Assembly (NCBI GenBank): GCA_030141605.1
Contig: JAQGDQ010000192.1
Location: 390,380-412,281 of the forward strand
Direction of reading: 5' to 3'
Source: Tubiluchus corallicola
Lineage: Eukaryota > Priapulida > Priapulimorpha > Priapulimorphida > Tubiluchidae
DNA: 21,902 bases
The position numbers and the translations under genes are program-made. Each line of letters starts with the position of its first letter. Within the stretch, counting starts at the first letter, position 1. Of this stretch, positions 1 to 8,605 are shown one piece after another. The notes beneath the pieces were generated by a model, which was not told the DNA's origin, made no database searches, and worked only from the letters and a program-made list of their open reading frames with translations.

Positions 1-987
1 TTGCGTGCTGACTTTTGCAAACATAAGCACTTCAATGCTCGCATTACGTGGCGTGAAACGGAAAAGGCAAAGACATTAATTTGACATCACAATGTGGTTA
101 CTCGTGATGTAAAGGAAATGCATATTTCTGTGTCAGATTCCCTAAAATCAGTAGTGAATAAATTTGTGTTAAGCTGCTTTAGGATGACCTTTCCCTCTTG
201 GAAGTGCTTGTCCTGTTAAAGGAAAAAATCAATTTGTGCTAGAAAATTTGGTTGAGAATAGTTTTTCTTATAATAACTGTGGCAGCTGAGTAGATAGGTG
301 TTGTGCAAATTGTGTATTATTGTTTTAACTGCACACAAAATTACTTACAGTAGCAGTCAAGACAGTAATATATTGCTCATATTTAAAAAGCTTGCAGTTA
401 TATAAAATCCAGCTAATCCACTACACTGCACTACTGCGCTAAACTACAGAAGCTGTAACTGCTGAACAAGCTAACAACTAAACTGTCTAAATTTTTTTTA
501 TTGACTTGTGTCTTTTGCTTAATTGTCTGATGTTTTTGTATTTAAATGTAAATTTGTGTACGATTGATTGCGTCATATAACGGTACTTGAAATGTGCGAG
601 CAATAACAGATAGGATGAATGGTGACAGTGGGGAGCGTGGGCAGTGACTGTGGGTGTTAATAAGTATTACGGCAATTTATTGAGGCAATTAGTGGAGACA
701 AAATATCATATGTTTATTCTGTAGCTTGAGTGGGTAATCAATAGTAAAAAACTGATAAATTCATATTGTCGAAAGCTGATCTCACATTGTAAAAATATTT
801 CTTCCTCACAAACTTAATTCTTTAGAACAATATTAACTGAAACGCAATACGCCCATCATTGGGAATCGTAGGTCACAGCCTAGACATTTGCACTTATTTT
901 GAGATACATCTTCGAGCAAAGAAAACACCTGTGTATTTTATCTGTATGGGTGTTATTTTGCTAAAAATACGTTTATATCTTTTGCAG
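1..987. other. No gene seen; AT-rich upstream or intron sequence
   Basis: No coding region, RNA gene or clear repeat is visible. The right edge, cgtttatatcttttgcag ending at 987, is a good 3' splice acceptor with a pyrimidine tract. This suggests that at least part of the stretch is an intron interrupting the 5' untranslated region of the next gene. A minus-strand open frame at 894-1088 overlaps the exon and has no independent support. Confidence 0.5.
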
Positions 988-1059
988 GATATTGTCGTAG
1001 TGTGAGACACGAAACTGCAAAACTGCCAAGCAGACTCTCGGTATCCAACACAAATCCTA

Positions 1060-1495
1060 ATGGCCGATGTATCTGATGGTCTGTTCAAGGCAATTTTGTT
1101 CTTATCTCTTTTCTGTTATACATCGTGGGGCCATCTGTGGAATAGAAAGCTGCCATTGTACAATACAAATGACGTTGATTTATTTTTTAACCGTAGTACC
1201 GAACATCCTCGTCATCACCAAAGAAAAACTGTACAACAAGCTAATAAAAATTCGTTGTACAACGTTAGGAATATATATTATCCGCAATTAGTTCACGGTT
1301 CTCCAGATAAAAGGACAAACGCTCGACAAATACCATCGAGGTACATCAATGGCAAATCTAATGTCGTTACATTGACAGACGAAGGTGGAGAACTAGTTGC
1401 AGAAATTAGGCCGAAGTATTACTCACCATTTACCGTTCACGCATTGTTAGACAATGACGTCCAGGCAAAATTTACCGTTAGAAAAAGAATGATAT
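1060..1495 (+). CDS. Exon 1 of a putative secreted protein (signal peptide, unknown family)
   Basis: Seen: the exon appears to run from the acceptor at 986/987 to the donor GTAAGT at 1496. The in-frame stop at 1003-1005 makes ATG 1060 the likely start. It encodes 145 complete codons plus one base (phase 1). Residues 9-23 form a hydrophobic core typical of a signal peptide, with possible cleavage after Ser-Trp-Gly near residue 24. There is an Asn-Arg-Ser glycosylation sequon at residue 44, an Asn-Ser-Leu-Tyr motif at 64-67, and a basic Arg-Lys-Arg near residues 141-143 that could be a convertase site. Read through the donor, the frame stays open to 1533, which is long for chance in DNA this AT-rich. 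I do not recognise the family. Inference: a secreted precursor or the N-terminus of an extracellular protein. Phase fits the exon starting at 1953. Confidence 0.6.
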
Positions 1496-1952
1496 GTAAG
1501 TACAATTTATCAGTCTATGGATGGTTTGTGTGAATAAAATTCAATTCATCTAATAGTATGCGAGTCAAAAACTGTGTTTCTGCATTGTCTCAGGATCCTC
1601 TGGCATTACAGTCATCCGACTCTTTTCTGTTCGGGAGAATATCGGCTATTCAATCATGCTATTTGCTTAAGCATTTATAAATGATTTAACTGGACAAAAT
1701 TAAGAAATACGCCTTTTTCAGGCACTCCAACTTAGCTTACCAAGTAGCTTAGTCTGGTGTACACTTGCATGATCGTTCACACTATTTTATTGAATTCCTG
1801 CTTGCTACAGCCCAAGGAACTGTTTGCATCTTATACAATAAAAAATTTAACGTAGATACAAATAACTTAAAATGGTTTAATTATTGTTAAGATAACATTT
1901 TAAGTCAATGCAGAAGCTCGTTGGTGTGATTGTTTCCATTCTGTTCTGTTAG

Positions 1953-2143
1953 CTCTCACTAAAGTGCCTTTCGATCAGCACTCGCAACAATACTGGCAGA
2001 AAAACGCAAAAAGGAATTCACTTTATTCAGCGTCAAGAAATGTAAAACGTGAAAGTGATGCTATAGGGTCAGATGGTATTAAAAGTAAACAATCGGTTAA
2101 AGATCGATCCTTGCCAAATGCGATTATACACAAAATTACTTGA
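1953..2143 (+). CDS. Putative exon 2 of the same gene, ending at an in-frame TGA
   Basis: Seen: the acceptor tgtttccattctgttctgttag ends at 1952. The first two bases complete the codon left open by exon 1 (T+CT, Ser), after which the frame is open for 62 codons to TGA 2141-2143. The segment has Lys-Arg pairs either side of a ten-residue stretch beginning Asn-Ser-Leu-Tyr (2015 onward). This echoes NSLY in exon 1 but with different synonymous codons (TCA CTT TAT against TCG TTG TAC), which favours selection on protein. The frame is open again for 40 codons after the TGA, to TAA 2264, and is Lys/Asp/Glu-rich. An alternative donor, AAAA|gtaaac at 2085, would avoid the TGA and leave a phase 1-1 exon. 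It could be a functional truncation, a decaying allele, an alternative splice form or a base-call error. Confidence 0.45.
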
Positions 2144-2360
2144 GACAAAGTTGTCAAAAGGAAAAATGATAAAGATTTAAGTAAAAAGGTTGAGGAAAGT
2201 GGTCTAGAAAATTTAAACATCGAACACTTGTATGGATTGTTTGTGCTTGAAGTATTTAACGATTAAATTACAAAAATACAAACGAGAGGCAAACTACTTA
2301 CACGGATTGCTTCACTCATTATTTCGGTGATAAATGATCTATCTAGGTGGAGCAGTTTTG

Positions 2361-2515
2361 TTTGGAAAGATGATTCAGAAGAAGATTTTTAGTTTGTAAA
2401 GGTAGTTCGATTTTTGGTTTGGAAAGATAATTCAGGAAGAAGATTTTTAGTTTGGAAAGTTAGTTCTGCAAGAAGATTTTTAGTTTGGAAAGATAGTTCG
2501 GTAAGAAGATCAGCT
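2361..2515 (+). repeat. 33-bp tandem minisatellite
   Basis: Units begin with TTTGGAAAG at 2361, 2418, 2451 and 2484, plus a shortened diverged unit at 2393 (TTTGTAAAG). The last three are spaced exactly 33 bp apart; the earlier units are 32 and 25 bp. The unit is TTTGGAAAGATAGTTC followed by a variable triplet and AAGAAGATTTTTAG. In one + frame this gives an 11-residue repeat (V-W-K-x-x-S-x-R-R-F-L). Confidence 0.85.
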
Positions 2516-2659
2516 TGTTTTTTTTTGAGACTCGGGAAAAACATTTCTGCGAAACTGATAAATCCGAAGCCTCTGCAGCTGGTTTCTAATATCAAGATGG
2601 GCAACAAAAATATAGAAAGTGCAGATTTCACTTTTGAGACGTTCAAGCACACAGAATGA
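2393..2659 (+). CDS. Low-confidence open frame over and beyond the 33-bp repeat
   Basis: The frame opens after TAG at 2390-2392 and closes with TGA at 2657-2659. The first part is the 11-residue repeat and the second part (from about 2518) is a non-repetitive stretch rich in Lys, Asn and Ile. No start codon or convincing splice acceptor fixes its 5' end, and the first two repeat units are out of frame with the rest. It could be a further exon of the gene beginning at 1060 or a chance frame. No family recognised. Confidence 0.15.
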   Translation, partial: FVKVVRFLVWKDNSGRRFLVWKVSSARRFLVWKDSSVRRSACFFLRLGKNISAKLINPKPLQLVSNIKMGNKNIESADFTFETFKHTE

Positions 2660-2727
2660 CTGCCAAGAATAAAAAACAGCTAAGGTTTTTGCAACTAAAT
2701 ATATAAAATGTCAAAATACCCAAAATT

Positions 2728-2877
2728 ATGTGCTTCTGCATCTATGTGTTCAGAATTCAGGGTAACATGTATGTTCCGGATGTCAACGGTAGGAAAACTT
2801 TTGACGAAATAGTTATCAATAACGCTTCCATACGCACCAGAATAAACTATTTACACTGGTGTTTTAGAAGGAAGTAG
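2728..2877 (+). CDS. Short open frame or possible exon, 49 codons
   Basis: ATG 2728 to TAG 2875-2877. A candidate acceptor (tgtgttcagaattcag, ending 2760) would start an in-frame exon at Gly-Asn-Met-Tyr-Val. The composition (V-P-D-V-N-G-R-K-T-F-D-E) looks protein-like but length gives no statistical support. It lies on the same strand as the putative secreted gene and could be one of its exons; phase joining with exon 2 is unresolved. No family recognised. Confidence 0.15.
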   Translation: MCFCIYVFRIQGNMYVPDVNGRKTFDEIVINNASIRTRINYLHWCFRRK

Positions 2878-2963
2878 CAATTATGGTTTAAAACTTTGCA
2901 GTGTCCTAACTAAAAGTCGCCAGATTCTGAATTATCATTATAAAAGAAACGTTTTTCCAAATA

Positions 2964-3343
<380 letters not shown>

Positions 3344-3349
3344 AAATAA

Positions 3350-4015
3350 TAATGCCAAGAGGCATTATAGCCTCAATAGTTTTATAGACTACCAGCAATT
3401 ATGTCCTTATTACACTTATAGCTGACAGCATCCTCTATTACACCAAGATTATTAGATTTTCAGTTATTAGCACTGCATATTGTGGCTGTAAGCTTATGAT
3501 GTTTTTAATCATTACTCAGCAGACTTGCGTGTCTACATCCGTACTGTAATGAGCTCAAATCTGATTTGTTATCTCCTTAAGAGTATTTTCATGTCATAAT
3601 CCCTAGTATTTTGATGCAAAGTGTGCTGATCACTTTTGAGAAGTTTCCGGGAGCCGAGGAAAACGAATTTTTTGGCGACACTTCAATCAACAATATAATG
3701 GTCGGATTTTGTACAGATCTAAATAGATCTACGATGTAGAGTAAAAAATGCTAGCAGTGGTTTGTTAGAGATATTTAAGAAAAAACGCTTACATGAACAA
3801 TTTTCCTCCAACTAAAAATAAATGACATTTTCATATTCGATGTTTATGGCGATTCTCAGTTTAGTGACCATAAATTCAAAATTTCAAGTATGTTTCAAGT
3901 TTATCAATTTGTGCAGAGCAAACGGGGGAGGGGGGGCTTGTGTGTGAGGCAAAATGCATTGTAAAAATGTTATGAAACCATTCGACATTTTTTTATATAT
4001 TTTTTTTTATTTTGC
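3350..4015. other. No gene seen; G-run at 3924
   Basis: AT-rich sequence with no supported coding region. GGGGGAGGGGGGG at 3924-3936 is the only strong G-tract nearby and could support a G-quadruplex on the + strand. The T-rich stretch from about 3988 leads into the acceptor described next. Confidence 0.4.
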
Positions 4016-4021
4016 CAACAG

Positions 4022-4050
4022 TGCTGATTTCACATTCAACTAAAGCTGAA
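4022..4050 (+). CDS. Possible 29-nt microexon
   Basis: A long T-rich tract ending gccaacag (AG at 4020-4021) is followed after only 29 nt by a consensus donor, GAA|GTAAGT, at 4051. Of the three phases, only a phase-1 entry is free of stop codons, and phase 1 is the phase left open by exon 1 (1495). Both splice sites are stronger than most in the window, but a 29-nt exon cannot be shown from one sequence. The site pair may also be coincidental. Confidence 0.25.
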
Positions 4051-4414
4051 GTAAGTTTGACACTGCTAGTGCAATGTAAAGTAAATTGTATTGATGGACA
4101 AAACATTATATGGATGGACAAATCATATCCAAAAATGCTAGAACAAGACGAACTTTTTAGGTTTTCGGAATTTTGAGCAGATAAGGTCGAAACTCAAGAT
4201 CAGTCTAACAATATTCACATATAATGGGCTTGGGTGGACAAGGTGGTCAAGGTTATAAATTTTAGAAAATGTAATGTAATAGTATGGTTCTTTTGTGAGA
4301 GATAAATATTTTGAAATACAGCAAATAAAAGAAAAAGTAATAACACTATGCATGGTGACATCATGCCATCTTGGAGATCCAAAATCGCTAAAAGTCGTGT
4401 AATGCAAAATTTAA

Positions 4415-4630
4415 ACGGCAGTAAACAAATTATTAAAAAATATTCAAACAAAATTTCTCGCAATTCCAGTGGGATTTGAGATACCAAACATGGTTGCTGC
4501 AGCAAACAGACACCGGAAGAAACCTTTAGTGGACAGAAATGGTTTGAAAACGTTTCCACTATCAAATCAGCGTAACTTGTTGCTCTTACGACAATTGCAG
4601 AGAAAAATGAAAACCAGTGGAGGAAGGTAG
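4415..4630 (+). CDS. Possible terminal exon with nearby polyadenylation signal
   Basis: The frame is open from 4415 to TAG 4628-4630 (71 codons). A candidate acceptor (tttctcgcaattccag, ending about 4471) would enter this frame in phase 1. The encoded C-terminal part is basic, with an Arg-His-Arg-Lys-Lys cluster and a Leu-rich stretch. AATAAA lies 19 nt after the stop. Frames of this length are expected by chance in this window, so the argument rests on the combination of acceptor, phase and poly(A) signal. A 141-codon minus-strand frame (4215-4640) overlaps it and competes. Confidence 0.22.
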   Translation, partial: TAVNKLLKNIQTKFLAIPVGFEIPNMVAAANRHRKKPLVDRNGLKTFPLSNQRNLLLLRQLQRKMKTSGGR

Positions 4631-4648
4631 TTTGGAGCAAAATAAGGT

Positions 4649-4654
4649 AATAAA
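4649..4654 (+). terminator. Candidate polyadenylation signal AATAAA
   Basis: Canonical hexamer 19 nt downstream of the TAG at 4628, followed by a T-rich stretch at 4657-4661. It is a plausible 3' end of the + strand gene candidate, but AATAAA is frequent by chance in AT-rich DNA. Confidence 0.3.
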
Positions 4655-4689
4655 CGTTTTATTAAAGAAAGGCTGTCCCTGTCTAATAG

Positions 4690-4960
4690 CTTACTAAAAA
4701 TGAAAGTATTAGATATGCATTTCTAAATTATTCATTTAGTTTTAAAATTTATTTGAAAATTAATTTTAATTTATCATTCTTTAAATTAACTTAATTAGCA
4801 TCTTTTCAGTTTATCAATCTTTTAGTTTGTATATTATTTGTAATTTTCATAGTGCATGTTATTAGTATGTTATTAGTGTTAGTGTAATTTTTGTTATTTA
4901 TATAACATTTTTGTGCGCAGAAATAAATTTTAAAGGGTGGGTGGGTGAAATCTGTAGTAC
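4690..4960. other. Very AT-rich stretch, no gene seen
   Basis: Mostly A and T with short TTAATTTTAA-like runs around 4740-4800 and repeated TTATTAGT words at 4859-4880. No coding or RNA feature is supported. Confidence 0.5.
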
Positions 4961-4961
4961 G

Positions 4962-5211
4962 ATAGGTTTCTGGAAATAAAGATCAATCTAAATTAGCAGC
5001 TGTGGATCAGGTAGTGGAAATCAACTTGTTCAAAAGAGATCAGCTAGCTAGTGGCTTCTTTATTAGCGCGAAAAATGAATGCCGTCAAGCACATTGCCTC
5101 CTTGACCTTTTTGACAAAGATGTCTGGTGTATATGTCACTTTGTAAGTTCTTTGCTGAACGCCGCAGGGGGTATTAAACTATCAAAATCACATTGGATTA
5201 TCTTCGATTAA
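4962..5211 (+). CDS. Low-confidence exon-like open frame
   Basis: Open from 4962 to TAA 5212 (83 codons), with no ATG near its 5' end. A consensus donor, TTT|GTAAGT, lies in frame at 5143, so a coding exon could end at 5142 in phase 0. The 5' boundary is unclear because the acceptors around 4961 and 5009 lack pyrimidine tracts. The frame contains several Cys residues (Ala-His-Cys and Trp-Cys-Ile-Cys-His). No family recognised; it may be a chance frame. Confidence 0.18.
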
Positions 5212-5420
5212 TAGACGCTTCTAGCCGAAGTTTGCCAATGCGATGATGTGGAACTGAACGCTCCCAGTTGAGTGAGCAGCAAAGAACTTATCATTAGTCA
5301 TCTTGGACTTTCAGTTTCCGTTTTGTAGGATGAAAATTACTACTAGAGACTGGTGGACTGCCCACTTCCTTCCTTAATCACGCATTATTTTTTAGGAATT
5401 AACAAAAATATTGGACTGCT

Positions 5421-5520
5421 CTCCACTTTTAGTGGAGGCAGGGCGGATGGCACCGCGGCCTACACCGTGCGGCATGTCTCAACTAAGTCAATGCCAAACC
5501 AAAACCAAAATCAATAATAA
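5421..5520 (+). mobile_element. Retroposon 3'-tail-like fragment
   Basis: A GC-richer block starting with a perfect hairpin, CTCCACT-TTT-AGTGGAG (5421-5437), then ggcaccgcggcctacaccg, then an A-rich tail of CCAAA/CCAAAA units (from about 5493) grading into AATAATAAAATC. A structured GC-rich body with a simple A-rich tail is typical of the 3' end of a SINE or LINE inserted on the + strand. It lies beside the minus-strand tRNA-headed element, so nested or tandem insertion is likely. Family not identified. Confidence 0.45.
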
Positions 5521-5607
5521 AATCAAAATGACAATTTATTATAAAATATTACAAATAGCTTACCGAACAGAGTAGAATAGAGCAAAGCCTGTGAAAAGTG
5601 AACAGAA

Positions 5608-5800
5608 CTGAGATGAGACGACCACTGACCAGGATCTACAGCAGACCTACCCCTTTTTAAGCTCAGGTGTGCACGTGACTAGTGGCTCCCACTAACACAA
5701 GGTCAGAATAAGAGTCTATGTGTTAGTTAAAGCCACGTTCACACGCACACCTGAGAAGTCTGCTGTATTCCCCTGCCAGTATTACACTATCTCATCACAG
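5608..5800. repeat. Nested imperfect palindrome with arms of 6 to 11 bp
   Basis: Matched arms from outside in: CTGAGATGAGA (5608-5618) with TCTCATCACAG (5790-5800), one mismatch; TACAGCAGAC (5637-5646) with GTCTGCTGTA (5758-5767); CTCAGGTGTGC (5662-5672) with GCACACCTGAG (5745-5755); GTGGCT (5682-5687) with AGCCAC (5731-5736); ACTAACACA (5691-5699) with TGTGTTAGT (5719-5727). The inner four are perfect. The whole would fold into a long interrupted hairpin. Confidence 0.9.
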
Positions 5801-5830
5801 CCCTGCAGTACAATATTATAATGGACCGGC

Positions 5831-5908
5831 ATGAATAGACCGGCAGTTGAACCCGTGACCTCCTAGGTGGGAAGCAAGTACGCTATCATTGAGCTACGCC
5901 ACCCGGTG
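5831..5908 (-). repeat. tRNA-derived head (box A and box B) of the SINE-like element
   Basis: On the minus strand, TGGCGTAGCTCAATGA (5886-5901) matches pol III box A and GGTTCAACTGCC (5842-5853) matches box B, about 33 bp apart. The intervening sequence has an anticodon-arm-like CTTCCCACC stretch, similar to a Gly-type tRNA. The acceptor and D stems are not well paired and the 3' side runs straight into SINE body, so it is a tRNA-derived promoter rather than a functional tRNA gene. Confidence 0.75.
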
Positions 5909-5929
5909 TAAAATGTATTTGTAATATGT

Positions 5930-6426
5930 ATAAATATTTGTGTAAAAAGCTGCTAAATAACGAAAAGGAAAACTAAAACACAATAGTCCAATATTCGCAA
6001 ACCATAAGACACAAAGCTAGTGCGACGATATGTGGATTGCACCATTGTTTGTAAACAATCAGAAGAAAGGCCTTGGGTAAGCAATTTTAGACAATTAAAA
6101 TGATTCGTTGGCTTTCAAAACGTTCCAACAAAATGTTTACTGAAAGGAATCAAAACTATGTTCAAATAACGGATTAGCGTAATTTGAACATGCGAACATT
6201 AGTCAAGTTTTCTGTCGTTGAAAAAATGCGTTATCTTTATGGTAATGAGAAAGAAGCAAAAAACCAGATGCCCTTTAAACATAAAAGCCGTATCTGAAAA
6301 TTAAAGGCCTAGATTACCCCCACCAGACAATGAATTTTTTTTATGATTATAATTATGATTACATAAATACATCATAGTTATTATTAAACAAAAGAATCTT
6401 ACAAATTAAATAACTTATCTTTATTG
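5930..6426. other. No gene seen
   Basis: AT-rich sequence with no supported coding, RNA or repeat feature apart from a short run of ATGATTATAATTATGATTA words near 6342-6361. Confidence 0.5.
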
Positions 6427-6607
6427 ACGAATTTCGATCGCGTGCATTGCCGGAAAGATCGCCACGTTTCGCGTGTTTGGCGCTAGTGAGCGAGAATGAC
6501 GTACGTAGTGCAGAAAGCGTCTTTGGTTACCGATTTTTGTTGTCGGTTCTTTGGTGACCTCGTACTGTACTGATAATGTCATTCGTTTCGCCCAACGAAA
6601 AATAGCG
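6427..6607. promoter_or_regulatory. CpG-rich island, candidate promoter
   Basis: About 21 CpG dinucleotides in 181 bp, roughly twice random expectation for its base composition, while flanking DNA is CpG-poor. It contains TGACGTACG, CGATCGCG and GCGCTAG words and an ACCGA/TCGGT hairpin around 6529-6545. In animals with methylated genomes such a block usually marks an unmethylated promoter or a young insertion. No first exon can be assigned on either side, and an unidentified GC-rich transposon fragment is an alternative. Confidence 0.35.
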
Positions 6608-7770
6608 GTTCTTCAAATTTAATACTGCTAACAACAAAGTGATTAGAAATGTAAAGAAACAAATTTTACAATAGGTTGATAACAAAATAAATTGAATATT
6701 TCGTAATGAGAGTAGGATTTTAAGTTGTAAAAGCTTATACTATAGTGAGGGTTTAGTTTGTCTTTAATGTCAGTGTCTGACTATAATCAACATAAAGACT
6801 TTTCGATTGCTTTATGCATACCCATATTGTAGTCGAAACTTGTGATAAAGGCAGTAAATCTCATCTCTTATATCTCTGAGTGGGCGATATAGCCCTGTTT
6901 GTTGTTAGACTTCATTTTCTACATCACCAGTCAAACGAAGTAACTTTCTGCGGTCACTCGACATCTCTTTAAGCTTGTAAATGATGCAAACCAGAAATTT
7001 TCTGCTCCAATCAATTCTCTGCTCCGTGTTAATGTTTCACGCGTGCGCTTCGTTTATACTAATCTAATATTTTTCGGGAAGAATTTCACGCATGCTTAAC
7101 ATACCCCAAACTTAGGCTACGCCCGCTTTTACAAGTTCTAGCAGCCTCAACAAGATATGTGTTAACTGTCTTTTTAAAAGCAATTTTCTATATAGATGCT
7201 GTTATTTCAAGTTACTACTAGAAATAAGCTACAGTTATGGTCACAAGCTAGCTGCCAATTGTACTTACAATTACTTTGCAAAAGTAGTACTAGTAGACCA
7301 TTAGCCAGACTAAATATCGGTTTCATCTCAGGGGGAGAAAATTGCAGTTTATTAATTTCTTATACATTTCTAGATTTTGTTTTTAAATGATAAACCTTGC
7401 CAAATGCTAGCTTATTGCTGATACGGGCCAATTTCTGGGAAGCCTCCAAAAAGCCATATTAGGGCAAATTTTTGCATGGTAAAAAGGGGCTACACAATGT
7501 TGTAACCATGTAGGTATTAAACGCTTACTTTGTTTAGTATTATGCTATAAACTGTTGCAGTCAACTGCAGAGTAGTAGAAAAACATTTTAAGTGGCCCGT
7601 CATGATGTACTGCCCTAAGAACTGTCCGATCTCAGAATAGCCCAAAAAGGTATTTATTGAGACCCTGTTCATTTTTCCTAGGAATGTTTTTTCCTACTGT
7701 GAGTATATATCAATGCAGTGTACTACTCTCAACATTGTTACACAAAGTCCCAATATTAGTGGTTATTCAG
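6608..7770. other. No gene supported
   Basis: AT-rich. An open frame at 7196-7390 (+) lacks an ATG and is within chance length. TTAACACGG/CACGCGTGCG words near 7020-7050 are CpG-richer but isolated. Nothing else is supported. Confidence 0.45.
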
Positions 7771-7887
7771 AGTGTGGCAGAAGTTGGGCACGGGACATTT
7801 AGGGAAACCACACCCGAAAAGCTACGTTTGCTTAAATATATTGATGTTCAAATAGAACGTTTCACTACCAACATCAGTACCATGTAG
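7771..7887 (+). CDS. Low-confidence exon-like segment
   Basis: A CAG acceptor at 7768-7770 is followed by 38 codons ending ATG-TAG (7882-7887), itself followed by GTAACC. The reading (V-A-E-V-G-H-G-T-F-R-E-T-T-P-E-K) looks protein-like and enters in phase 0, matching the donor at 5143. The open frame also extends upstream of the acceptor to about 7657, so the boundary is uncertain. No family recognised. Confidence 0.15.
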   Translation, partial: SVAEVGHGTFRETTPEKLRLLKYIDVQIERFTTNISTM

Positions 7888-7889
7888 GT

Positions 7890-8605
<716 letters not shown>

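Larger units (their letters stand above)
5546..5927 (-). mobile_element. tRNA-headed SINE-like foldback element
   Basis: Read on the minus strand, the element starts with a tRNA-like head carrying pol III box A- and box B-like sequences and continues into a body containing a large nested palindrome (5608-5800). It is bounded by a perfect 12-bp inverted repeat, ATATTACAAATA (5546-5557) and TATTTGTAATAT (5916-5927). A SINE would normally have direct target-site duplications and an A-rich or simple tail, neither of which I can define here. The inverted ends and internal palindrome are more like a MITE or foldback element. It could be a SINE whose body contains a hairpin, with coincidental inverted flanks. 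Confidence 0.6.

Noticed and set aside
4215-4640. 141-codon minus-strand frame
   Set aside because: Long for chance, but hydrophobic with no recognisable domain. It overlaps a + strand segment that has acceptor and poly(A) context. Kept only as a competitor.
5831-5908. A functional tRNA-Gly gene
   Set aside because: Box A and box B are good but the cloverleaf stems do not pair properly and the sequence continues into repeat body, as in tRNA-derived SINEs.
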